Positions 13,469-20,137 of a stretch of DNA of 29,365 nucleotides are shown in pieces (the first letter of the stretch is position 1; every line of letters starts with the position of its first letter). Made by a program: the position numbers and the translations under genes. This DNA is from a virus: positions 1 to 29,365 of IMG/VR virus record IMGVR_UViG_3300020204_000268, one strand, 5' to 3'. A model generated the notes under the pieces. The model did no database searches. It had not been told where the DNA came from and was given only the letters and a program-made list of their open reading frames with translations.

Positions 13469-14120
13469 CTTTGAATTTGTAAAATTAAAATCACTAGACT
13501 ACGATCTTAAAGCAGTAACAACAGATGATGGAAGAGTGTACGAAACACCGACAGGTGAAAAGTATCCTTCCATCACTACTGTTCTTTCTTCTTATAACAA
13601 GAAAGCTTTGTTTGAATGGCGTGAGCGTGTAGGCGCTGAAGAAGCAAATCGTATTTCTCGAAAGGCTTCAAGTCGAGGCACAAAACTTCATACGATTTGT
13701 GAAAAATATCTTTTAAATGAATCTGACGGCATAAAGTTTAAAACTATGATGCCTGATACCAAAGAATTATTTCTTCAACTTAAACCACATATTGATGAAA
13801 ATGTTGGTCGTGTGTTTGGCATTGAACAAGCACTTTTTAGCCATCGATTGAAAATTGCTGGTCGTTGTGATTGTATTGCAGAATGGAATAATCAACTTTC
13901 AATTATTGACTATAAAACGGCTTCAAGAGAAAAAAGTGAAGACGGCATTTTAAACTATTTTATGCAATGCACTGCATACGCTGAAATGTTTGAAGAACGA
14001 ACTGAATTGCCAGTAAATCAGATTGTGGTTGCAATTGCAGTTGAAGACTCACAACCACAAATCTTTGTAAGGGAAAAGCATAAATACCTTAATGCGTTAA
14101 TGAATTATATTGCTGTATGA
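13461..14120 (+). CDS. PD-(D/E)XK exonuclease, RecB/Cas4-like
   Basis: The start is a TTG overlapping the phoH end by eight bases; no ATG gives a full domain. The 219-residue protein shows the nuclease motifs in order: an N-terminal PSITTVLSSY, SRGTKLHTICEKYL (H77), GRCDCIAEW (D137), LSIIDYKTA (D150, K152) and a downstream MQCTAYAEMF (Gln motif region). This is the PD-(D/E)XK arrangement of RecB/Cas4-type exonucleases. T4-like aquatic phages usually encode one. It likely works in recombination or host DNA breakdown. The permuted tmRNA starts directly after its stop. Confidence 0.85.
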   Translation: MRNFEFVKLKSLDYDLKAVTTDDGRVYETPTGEKYPSITTVLSSYNKKALFEWRERVGAEEANRISRKASSRGTKLHTICEKYLLNESDGIKFKTMMPDTKELFLQLKPHIDENVGRVFGIEQALFSHRLKIAGRCDCIAEWNNQLSIIDYKTASREKSEDGILNYFMQCTAYAEMFEERTELPVNQIVVAIAVEDSQPQIFVREKHKYLNALMNYIAV

Positions 14121-14400
14121 AGCAAAGAGAAAAGTGTTCTGGACGGCGGTTCGACTCCGCCCATCTCCACCAAGAGCATATTAGAAATAGTGTGTTGTTG
14201 CTGGGGATGAAATGGTTTCGACAGGGCAAATAGTAACAGAGTGGACAGCACGACACAGAGAGTCGTTAAAAGTAAATCAAGTAAATGCAAACGATGAAAA
14301 GTTCGCATTAGCAGCCTAAACACTGCTTAGGGTTCGGTGGGTTCCTCGTAACAGAATACCCACCATTTATTAAAACAAAATCCCAATCGCCGCAAGAGGC
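14121..14400 (+). ncRNA. ssrA: Circularly permuted (two-piece) tmRNA
   Basis: tmRNA rescues stalled ribosomes and tags incomplete proteins. Here the 3' tRNA half comes first: GGAC, the T-arm GGCGG-TTCGACT-CCGCC (14145-14161), the acceptor strand CATCTCC (14162-14168), A and an encoded CCA ending at 14172. After a 30-base intervening segment comes the 5' half, GGGGATG (14203-14209), which pairs with CATCTCC over 7 bp with one G-U, then the tmRNA-specific GGTTTCGACAGGG. The tag frame is at 14287-14319. A 7-bp hairpin GGTGGGT/ACCCACC (14336-14364) follows. No T-arm or CCA exists downstream, so the gene is permuted and would mature into an acceptor and a coding piece. Exact ends are uncertain; the 3' end may lie anywhere from about 14365 to 14435. 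Confidence 0.92.
14287..14319 (+). other. tmRNA tag-peptide reading frame (ANDEKFALAA)
   Basis: The resume codon GCA follows AGTAAAT; the frame reads ANDEKFALAA and stops with TAA (14317-14319). The ALAA end is the degradation signal recognised by ClpXP and related proteases. The AND(E)-start and ALAA-end style is that of beta and gammaproteobacterial tags. Confidence 0.92.
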
Positions 14401-14457
14401 AAATATTTTTTTATGAGACTTTTTAAAGTCTAGTGGGTAAACTATCTTGAAAGGAAA

Positions 14458-15018
14458 ATGATGGGAGCAAAAACCTTATTTTTTGGATTGTCATTAGCAA
14501 GTATTATTGTAATGTTGCTAGCAATTCATGTGGATACAAGAAGCATTCTACCGATGAAAGCGCCATTTAACGCGCTTAATGCAGAAGCACAAAAACAAAT
14601 ATCGTGTTTAGCTGAGAACATTTATTTTGAAGCTGCACATGAACCAAAAGACGGCAAAATAGCAGTTGCTTTTGTCACTTTGAATCGCCTACGAACAGGC
14701 AATTATGCAGACAGTATTTGTGGCGTGGTTTTTCAGAAAACTAACGGTACTTGCCAATTCTCTTGGTATTGTGATCCAAATGTTACCAGATTACGCTTGA
14801 CAATTAAGAACAGTCCGTTGTATAATGAAATCTTAGAAATGTCGACCTATCTTTATCTAAACCTACATCGGGTTCAAGATGTTACGAATGGTGCGACATT
14901 CTATCATGCGGATTATGTTAATCCTGGCTGGCAACTAAAAAAGGAAAAGCAAATTGGTAGACACATCTTCTACAAACGAAGCGGAGATCAAATTGACCGA
15001 AACAAAACCATTATATAA
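14458..15018 (+). CDS. Membrane-anchored SleB-type cell-wall hydrolase (endolysin)
   Basis: This 186-residue protein starts after GAAAGGAAA. It has an N-terminal membrane segment (LFFGLSLASIIVMLLAIHV, about 7-25), so it is exported or held in the membrane. The catalytic domain shows the Hydrolase_2/SleB pattern: CLAENIYFEAAHEPKDGK (the likely catalytic Glu is E58), VAFVTLNRL, CQFSWYCD and a C-terminal GATFYHADYVNPGW followed by GRHIFYK. Such enzymes cut the glycan strands of peptidoglycan. The single N-terminal helix resembles signal-arrest-release or signal-anchor endolysins, which need no holin for export; this is inference. It lies directly after the tmRNA and overlaps the next gene. Confidence 0.85.
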   Translation: MMGAKTLFFGLSLASIIVMLLAIHVDTRSILPMKAPFNALNAEAQKQISCLAENIYFEAAHEPKDGKIAVAFVTLNRLRTGNYADSICGVVFQKTNGTCQFSWYCDPNVTRLRLTIKNSPLYNEILEMSTYLYLNLHRVQDVTNGATFYHADYVNPGWQLKKEKQIGRHIFYKRSGDQIDRNKTII

Positions 15019-15241
15019 TCGAGCAAACCGCGATTTAATTACAATTATGATAGCACTTACAATTGTATCTTGTACCGCAATTGTTGGTACAATTGTATAT
15101 AATTTAAATGATCGCAATAACATGGCGAAAAATATCGAAGCTGCAATTGCAAAGGGTGTTGATCCTTTGTCTGTAAAGTGTGCATATGAAACAAATCCAA
15201 ATTCTGTTTGTATTGCACATTCTTTAAGTAACAAGAAGTAA
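14954..15241 (+). CDS. Small single-pass membrane protein
   Basis: A TTG start at 14954 with AAGGAAAAG just upstream gives 95 residues; the alternative ATG at 15047 has no ribosome site. The protein has a polar N-terminus and one membrane helix (ITIMIALTIVSCTAIVGTIVY, about 29-49). The outer domain contains NNMAKNIEAAIAKGVDPLSV, a Cys pair (VKCAYE; SVCIAHS) and a basic end. The KGVDPLSVxCxY...CxxxS pattern is familiar from other phages, with no function. It overlaps the endolysin gene by 65 bases. Its place next to the endolysin makes a lysis-helper role (holin or spanin partner) worth testing. Confidence 0.6.
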   Translation: MVDTSSTNEAEIKLTETKPLYNRANRDLITIMIALTIVSCTAIVGTIVYNLNDRNNMAKNIEAAIAKGVDPLSVKCAYETNPNSVCIAHSLSNKK

Positions 15242-15257
15242 TTTTTGGAGATATATT

Positions 15258-15572
15258 ATGACTAAATTTACATTTATTTCAGAGGAGCCTCAGGACTATA
15301 GCAAAGTTACGTTTGAATTTAACGCAATATCGCTAGATACGATGCTTAGACGATTTGAAAGTTTTCTTCGTGGTTCTGGTTATACCTTTGATGGTTATCT
15401 TGAGATTGTTGAACCATTATCTGAAGAATTAAGTGATGTTGAAATTGATGATGTAAATAATGTTGGTGAAAAAGTTTTTTCAAATCTAGTAGATGGTCTA
15501 AACGGAGTTAGCGCTATTGAAAACGAACTTTGGCTCAACGAAGGAGTACAATGCCAACTAAAGATGAAATGA
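15258..15572 (+). CDS. Conserved small phage protein (104 residues)
   Basis: The ribosome site GGAG precedes ATG 15258. The acidic protein reads MTKFTFISEEPQDYSKVTFE, then TMLRRFESFLRGSGYTFDGY, and an acidic tail EELSDVEIDDVNN. The FLRGxGYxFDG motif is common in T4-like phage proteins of unknown function, as I recall. It precedes gene 33 and overlaps its start by 22 bases, so it is probably transcribed with the 33-59-32 block. No membrane or signal segment. Confidence 0.7.
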   Translation: MTKFTFISEEPQDYSKVTFEFNAISLDTMLRRFESFLRGSGYTFDGYLEIVEPLSEELSDVEIDDVNNVGEKVFSNLVDGLNGVSAIENELWLNEGVQCQLKMK

Positions 15573-15775
15573 AAAAGTTTGCATATGCAATTGACAGCAT
15601 GGTTGCAAACTCAGACTATACATATCTTGAAGCCATTGTAGAGTATTGTAAAGAAACTGGACTTGAAGTTGAAGTTGCTGCGTCTTTAATTAACACTGGT
15701 CTTAAAGCTAAGATTGAATCTCAAGCGATGGACCATAATATGTTGAAAATTAAAACATCACGATTACCTATATGA
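15551..15775 (+). CDS. 33: Late-transcription coactivator gp33
   Basis: In T4, gp33 binds the RNA polymerase beta-flap and links it to the sliding clamp, so that late promoters are used with gp55. ATG 15551 follows GGAG. The 74-residue product, MPTKDEMKKFAYAIDSMVAN ... YLEAIVEYCKETGLEVEVAA ... LKIKTSRLPI, matches the short gp33 proteins of aquatic T4-like phages, including the final SRLPI. The neighbours 59 and 32 are as in T4. It overlaps the upstream gene by 22 bases and the 59 start by four. Gene 55 is not in this window. Confidence 0.85.
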   Translation: MPTKDEMKKFAYAIDSMVANSDYTYLEAIVEYCKETGLEVEVAASLINTGLKAKIESQAMDHNMLKIKTSRLPI

Positions 15776-16389
15776 TTACTGGATATGAAGCGTTTTGTAT
15801 TTTTCAAGCACTCAAACTTCATTTCTCTTCCGATTCATACGATTTTTTTAAGTATCACGGCAAAAGTAAAATCTATGTAGATTCTTTTGAAAATCGTAAA
15901 GACAAGTATCATTTCTATAAACTATCTCGGCGACTGCCAAGTAAAGATGAATTAATTTTGTTTATTGTTGCTAATCTGCTTCACAATGATAATTTATGGG
16001 TTGGTGATTTGTTGACCGAAGAATCCGAAACCATCTTTAGAGAGCGACAAAAGATTATTCAAAGTCTTTCGTACACTTTTGAAAATGATTGTCGTAAACT
16101 CTTTGCTGGTATCGACAATCCAAATGATTTATTGCAAAGTGAATCTGGTGATTATCCAGTTCTATTAACAAAAACTCTGCAAAAAGAAATACAAATTGAA
16201 ACTCTTTGTATACTTAATTCTATACTGAAGTTTTTTCCAATGTGGTCGAAAAAAATTACTGACACTATTCGATGGCCAGATTACCGAAGAAAAGTTGAAA
16301 AGTTTACCGCATTTTTATCTTTTGATGATGTAAAATGTAAATCTATTTTAAAGAAAGTAATGAATGAAAGTAAAAAAGTTGTATCTTGA
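15772..16389 (+). CDS. 59: Helicase loader gp59
   Basis: In T4, gp59 loads the gp41 replicative helicase onto gp32-covered forks. The 205-residue protein starts MITGYEAFCIFQALKLHFSS and continues with YDFFKYHGKSKIYVDSFENR and KDKYHFYKLSRRLPSKDELI. This is the gp59 N-terminal pattern (YDFFKY.GK...F..RKDKY.F..LS). The C-terminal half, with LLTKTLQKEIQIETLCILNS and WPDYRRKVEKF, fits the second helical domain. Length (T4: 217) and position between 33 and 32 agree. It overlaps the next gene by 26 bases. Confidence 0.88.
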   Translation: MITGYEAFCIFQALKLHFSSDSYDFFKYHGKSKIYVDSFENRKDKYHFYKLSRRLPSKDELILFIVANLLHNDNLWVGDLLTEESETIFRERQKIIQSLSYTFENDCRKLFAGIDNPNDLLQSESGDYPVLLTKTLQKEIQIETLCILNSILKFFPMWSKKITDTIRWPDYRRKVEKFTAFLSFDDVKCKSILKKVMNESKKVVS

Positions 16390-16867
16390 CATGGATGGTG
16401 TTCTAGCACATTTTGATAAGCGCTATCACGAACTGTTCAATGAATCACCGGCAGACTCAAGACAAAACAAAAACTTTAGTCCTAACTGGACTACTTTTGT
16501 TGAGGGCGAAAACTTTGCTACACTTGATAAGTTTCCTGGTGCTGATGAACTTGTAAAATTTGTGAGAAAGCTAGAAAATGATTTTGATATTATAGTTGAA
16601 ATCTTATCTTCTAGTGGTGGCGAAAAATATCACAATGAAGTTACACTTCAAAAAAATAATTGGCTTAATGGACATCAAATTTATTACACTCGTAATATTG
16701 TGCCTGGCCGCCGACTAAAGAAGAACTATGCAACACCAAAAACCATTTTAATTGATGATACGCCAGATGTAATTGACGATTTCAACCGCGCAGGTGGTAT
16801 TGGCATTCTTCATGTGAATGTGGCAGATACAATTAAAAAGTTGAAGGACACATTTGCACTTCACTAA
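16364..16867 (+). CDS. HAD-family 5'(3')-nucleotidase-like phosphatase
   Basis: The 167-residue protein has the HAD catalytic motif LYLDMDGVLAHF (D9 nucleophile, D11 acid/base). Motif II is in EILSSSGG (about 80-86), a Lys lies in RRLKKNYATPK, and motif IV is ILIDDTPDVIDDF (D131, D132), followed by GGIGILH. This pattern is closest to 5'(3')-deoxyribonucleotidases, which remove phosphate from nucleoside monophosphates. A place in nucleotide balancing between replication genes 59 and 32 is sensible but inferred. It starts inside gene 59, and its stop lies in a CTAAATA late-promoter-like box. Confidence 0.82.
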   Translation: MKVKKLYLDMDGVLAHFDKRYHELFNESPADSRQNKNFSPNWTTFVEGENFATLDKFPGADELVKFVRKLENDFDIIVEILSSSGGEKYHNEVTLQKNNWLNGHQIYYTRNIVPGRRLKKNYATPKTILIDDTPDVIDDFNRAGGIGILHVNVADTIKKLKDTFALH

Positions 16868-16870
16868 ATA
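16864..16870 (+). promoter_or_regulatory. Possible late-type promoter upstream of gene 32
   Basis: CTAAATA resembles the -10-only late promoters of T4-like phages (TATAAATA in T4; CTAAATA in cyanophages, from memory). A start near 16876 gives a leader of about 65 bases before the gp32 ATG, long enough for the kind of leader autoregulation known in T4. It overlaps the upstream stop codon, so chance is possible. Confidence 0.35.
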
Positions 16871-16941
16871 TATCTACATTATGTTTTTGTGGATAATTCG
16901 TTTACATACCGTTAATACTCCGTCATACGAAAGGAAAATAT

Positions 16942-17817
16942 ATGACTTCATTTGCTAATCTCAAGCGTAACAAGAGTTCGTTTGAAAAACTCACTAAGGC
17001 TATCGAAGCCGTCAATCAACCTGCTGATTCAGGTTCCAAAGAAGATACTCGTTTCTGGCAACCAGTTGTAGATAAATCTGGCAACGGCATGGCTGTTGTT
17101 CGTTTTCTACCTGCACCTGCTGTCGATGGTGATGATGCTCTTCCTTGGGTTCGTGTTTTCTCTCATGGATTTCAAGGTCCGGGTGGATGGTTGATTGATA
17201 ACTGTTTAACTACAATCAATCAAAAGTGCCCAGTTTGTGAACACAACAGTATGCTTTGGAATTCAGGTGTTGAAGCCAATAAAGAAATTGTTCGTAAACA
17301 AAAGCGCAAATTGAACTATGTCGCTAATGTGTTCATTGTTTCTGATCCTAAGAATCCTGAGAACGAAGGTCAAGTCAAGCTCTTTAAGTTTGGCAAGAAG
17401 ATTTTCGATAAGATCAGTGAAGCTATGAATCCAGAATTTGAAGATGAAAAGCCTATCAACCCATTTGATTTTTGGGAAGGTGCGAATTTCAAGTTGAAGA
17501 TTCGTAATGTTGAAGGCTATCGCAACTACGATAAGTCTGAGTTTGATTCACCTGAACCACTTTTTGGTGGTAATGATGAAAAACTTGAAACACTTTGGAA
17601 GAAAGAACACTCTCTTCAAGAGTTTACTGATGCAAAGAACTTTAAGTCTTATGAAACTTTGAAAGGTCGCCTTGATAAGGTTCTTGGTTTTGAAGGTGTG
17701 CCTATTCGTTCTAAGGCTGAAGATACAGTCGCAAAGATTGATGCTGACATTGACACATCAAACACTGGCGATGAAGAAGACTTGGATTATTTTAAGTCAC
17801 TAGCAGAAGAACGCTAA
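16942..17817 (+). CDS. 32: Single-stranded DNA-binding protein gp32
   Basis: gp32 coats single-stranded DNA in replication, recombination and repair. The 291-residue protein (T4: 301) has the basic N-terminal cooperativity region (LKRNKSSFEKLTKAIEAV). The core zinc site is H75, C88, C96, C99, spaced like H64-C77-C87-C90 of T4, within VFSHGFQGPGGW and INQKCPVCEHN. The C-terminal acidic tail (GDEEDLDYFKSLAEER) recruits partners. AAAGGAAAA precedes the ATG. A strong terminator follows at once, and the gene faces the minus-strand tail genes. The rnh and gp59 products in this window are its known T4 partners. Confidence 0.95.
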   Translation: MTSFANLKRNKSSFEKLTKAIEAVNQPADSGSKEDTRFWQPVVDKSGNGMAVVRFLPAPAVDGDDALPWVRVFSHGFQGPGGWLIDNCLTTINQKCPVCEHNSMLWNSGVEANKEIVRKQKRKLNYVANVFIVSDPKNPENEGQVKLFKFGKKIFDKISEAMNPEFEDEKPINPFDFWEGANFKLKIRNVEGYRNYDKSEFDSPEPLFGGNDEKLETLWKKEHSLQEFTDAKNFKSYETLKGRLDKVLGFEGVPIRSKAEDTVAKIDADIDTSNTGDEEDLDYFKSLAEER

Positions 17818-17823
17818 AAGAAA

Positions 17824-17845
17824 CCCTGCTTCGGCAGGGTTTTTT
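17824..17845. terminator. Bidirectional UUCG terminator between convergent genes
   Basis: CCCTGC-TTCG-GCAGGG (17824-17839) followed by T6 on the plus strand; on the minus strand the stem is followed by TTTCTTTT. It separates gene 32 from the convergent tape-measure gene. Confidence 0.95.
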
Positions 17846-17846
17846 A

Positions 17847-19946
17847 TTATATTGTTACAGTTCTTCCGACTAACAACTTCATAAACTCACTATCGACCAC
17901 ACCTGGTTGATTATATGCTTGTTGAGTTCTGGCCGGCGATTGAACATTGTTTGTAGTTGGTGCTGAAATAATAACTGGCGCAGAAGCTACCTGCATTCTT
18001 TCTTTAGCAACCTCTGTTGTAGCGGCAGCAATCATCGGTCCTGCCGGTGGTTTAGCTGCAGCAACAGACATTGATGGAGTAGCAGGTTGTAGGGAAGCTG
18101 TCATTGTGGGACTTACACCAAGAGAAGCGGTTTGTCTTGATGTTGATTCACTAATTTTGGTAAGCTTAGCGGCATATTCTGGATCGGTAGCATAACCAGC
18201 TTTTTGTAGAGCACTAAAAAAATCACTAGAAGTTTGTGCTTGAAAAACACCCGCTTTTTCGTATCGCTTGTTTGTTTTTAAAAAACTAACATAGTCATCT
18301 ACAGCTTCTTCTGGACTTGAGTATGACCTGAATGGTTGTGGTATACGAACTTTTTCTCCACTAATAAATTCCTGAGTCATTACATCTTCTTTTGGACCAC
18401 TCCAACTCTTATCTGCTTTTATTCCAAAATAATTATATTTGCCAGAAGTTTTAGTACCAAAAGCACTTTCTACACCCCACTGTGTAAGTAAAGCATTTGG
18501 ATCTACACCACCTAATTTTTCCGATGCTCTTACAGCTAAGGGATACATTCTGGTTAAAAACTCTCGTTTATTTTTAAACTCACCATTTGGACCAGTCTGT
18601 ATACTAGGAGGTTCTTCTCTTGTTGGTGTTGGTGAAACTGATGGCGGATTAACCATACCTCGGCCACCTCCAACTGCACTTGGAGTAACATCTAATCTTG
18701 AAAGTCTCCCCTCACTTGTTTCTGTTTGTCTAAATCTTCTACTTTCAGCTGCGTCATAAGAACCATCATCTGGAACTGGTATTCGCATCTTTTTCAGTTC
18801 TTCAGCACGTTTTACTATCTCTTCATTTTTAACTAAATTTGGATTTTTACCTGCTTGTTCATATTCATTTCGAAGTTGTAATGCAGCTTCATCTTGTAAA
18901 GCAACTCTAGCTGCATTTGTTTCACCAACAATAGCTTGTATTCTAGTTTTACTGGTTTCTTTGTTAAGTATTGGATCATAACTCAATTCTTCTCTAGCAG
19001 CTTGTTGAAGTTTAGGAGAGTTTAATTTTTGTAATTCTGATTCTTCATCAGCAGACAAACCACCTTGCTCTTTTTTCTTAGTTGCAAGTTCCATGTAACG
19101 TTGTTTTTTCTCATCAAATTCTTCTCGCAACATTTTTGCAATTTGAAACATAGTGGCGCCCGCAGCGAAAGCTAAAAATATAGGACTTTTTACGATTGCG
19201 GTGAGAAACTCAACTAGTTTACCAATGACACTACCACCTAGTCCAAGTGCTTTCATAATGTTATCAATACTGAAAACTGACACAATGCCTTTTAATAAAA
19301 ATTCACCTATTCCACCTAAAGCACTTGTAATTGCGCCAACGATTGTTGTACCGATACTCAATAATGGCGCAAACAACATGCTTAACATTCCAAGTAATCC
19401 ACCACCTTCTTCTTTTTTACCTGATACTGGTGTTGGCAGTGTTGATTTTGCTTTTCCAAACTTAGATTCATACTCTGTTTCTCTCTCACCTGCACGCTTG
19501 AAGAACATATCCGCTTTATACGCAGGTTCTCCACCAACTTTACCTTCACCTTGAATCTTTACAAGTTTAGCGATGTTTTGTCGCATCAAATTCATATCTC
19601 GTGCCATCATTGGCAATACAAGAGAGTTTTTAGCGCTTAATTGTGTATTGACAATTACATCATTTGTTTTTGAAACTAACACATCCAACTTTGCATTCAT
19701 GGCCTCAGAAACCATGGAATCTCTTGTTGGTGCTGTTGAAATTTTACTTGTAGCGTCACCAGTTGGAGTTGCACTATATGCCTTGAACATTGAAGGCAAA
19801 ACTGCAGCTAAAAAACCACTTTGATTGAATATTTGGCGTGGGTCAACTTTTTCTAAAAATCTTTTACCAAGAGTCGATCCTACTCCACCGCCTCTTGCCT
19901 TTTCTGATTTATAAATTTCTGCTAGTCTTGATTGTTTGGTAGCCAT
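17847..19946 (-). CDS. Tape-measure candidate (gp29-like) with C-terminal GH73 glucosaminidase domain
   Basis: This 699-residue protein lies directly after the gp26/gp51 chaperone pair (TAATG overlap), where a tape measure is expected. Residues 1-180 are helical and polar. Residues 183-270 hold several hydrophobic segments (LLGMLSMLFAPLLSIGTTIV; SPIFLAFAAGATMFQIAKML), as in tape measures that enter the host membrane. Residues 275-385 are charged helices. Residues about 455-600 look like an FlgJ-type N-acetylglucosaminidase (GH73): NALLTQWGVESAFGTKTSGK (E493 the likely catalytic Glu), YNYFGIKADKSWSG, FRSYSSPEEAVDDYVSFL and DFFSALQKAGYATDPEYAAK. A Thr/Pro/Ala-rich tail ends it. It would set tail length and cut peptidoglycan during DNA entry. 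The tape-measure role is inferred from position and build; the hydrolase domain is clear. Confidence 0.75.
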   Translation of the reverse strand: MATKQSRLAEIYKSEKARGGGVGSTLGKRFLEKVDPRQIFNQSGFLAAVLPSMFKAYSATPTGDATSKISTAPTRDSMVSEAMNAKLDVLVSKTNDVIVNTQLSAKNSLVLPMMARDMNLMRQNIAKLVKIQGEGKVGGEPAYKADMFFKRAGERETEYESKFGKAKSTLPTPVSGKKEEGGGLLGMLSMLFAPLLSIGTTIVGAITSALGGIGEFLLKGIVSVFSIDNIMKALGLGGSVIGKLVEFLTAIVKSPIFLAFAAGATMFQIAKMLREEFDEKKQRYMELATKKKEQGGLSADEESELQKLNSPKLQQAAREELSYDPILNKETSKTRIQAIVGETNAARVALQDEAALQLRNEYEQAGKNPNLVKNEEIVKRAEELKKMRIPVPDDGSYDAAESRRFRQTETSEGRLSRLDVTPSAVGGGRGMVNPPSVSPTPTREEPPSIQTGPNGEFKNKREFLTRMYPLAVRASEKLGGVDPNALLTQWGVESAFGTKTSGKYNYFGIKADKSWSGPKEDVMTQEFISGEKVRIPQPFRSYSSPEEAVDDYVSFLKTNKRYEKAGVFQAQTSSDFFSALQKAGYATDPEYAAKLTKISESTSRQTASLGVSPTMTASLQPATPSMSVAAAKPPAGPMIAAATTEVAKERMQVASAPVIISAPTTNNVQSPARTQQAYNQPGVVDSEFMKLLVGRTVTI

Positions 19947-20137
19947 TATCGTGCCTTTTGTTGTGCTTTCAGTCTTTCTCGCTCTTCTTCTAAGTGTTTC
20001 ACTAACATATCAATATAAATTTGTCTTTCCCACGGTAACATATTTTCTAATTCAGTCAAACTGTATTTGTGATACTGCATCATAGCAAAGTTGGTTTGAT
20101 AGTGATTTGATAAACTATCGTGAGAAAGACCTATACG
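19946..20137 (-). CDS. 51: gp51-like extension reached by -1 frameshift from gene 26
   Basis: In the -1 frame relative to gene 26, codons continue past its TAG without a stop to TAA at 19948-19946, overlapping the next ATG. The decoded extension reads RIGLSHDSLSNHYQTNF, AMMQYHKYSLTELENMLPWE, then RQIYIDMLVKHLEEERERLK. The SLTELENMLPWER core is that of gp51 proteins in aquatic T4-like phages, from memory. A stand-alone start (ATG 20083) has no ribosome site, and the well-formed sequence before it suggests that a fused gp26-51 product is made. T4 gp51 acts in baseplate hub assembly; in lambda the equivalent GT protein chaperones the tape measure. Confidence 0.75.
   Translation of the reverse strand, partial: RIGLSHDSLSNHYQTNFAMMQYHKYSLTELENMLPWERQIYIDMLVKHLEEERERLKAQQKAR

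Noticed and set aside
14105-14323. A minus-strand protein across the tmRNA
   Set aside because: The frame is the reverse complement of the tmRNA; the RNA structure explains the sequence.
14203-14460. A normal one-piece tmRNA
   Set aside because: No T-arm or CCA follows the tag; both lie upstream at 14145-14172, so the gene is permuted.
18439-19554. Plus-strand reading frames opposite the tape-measure gene
   Set aside because: They mirror the codon pattern of the minus-strand gene and show no ribosome sites or recognisable motifs.
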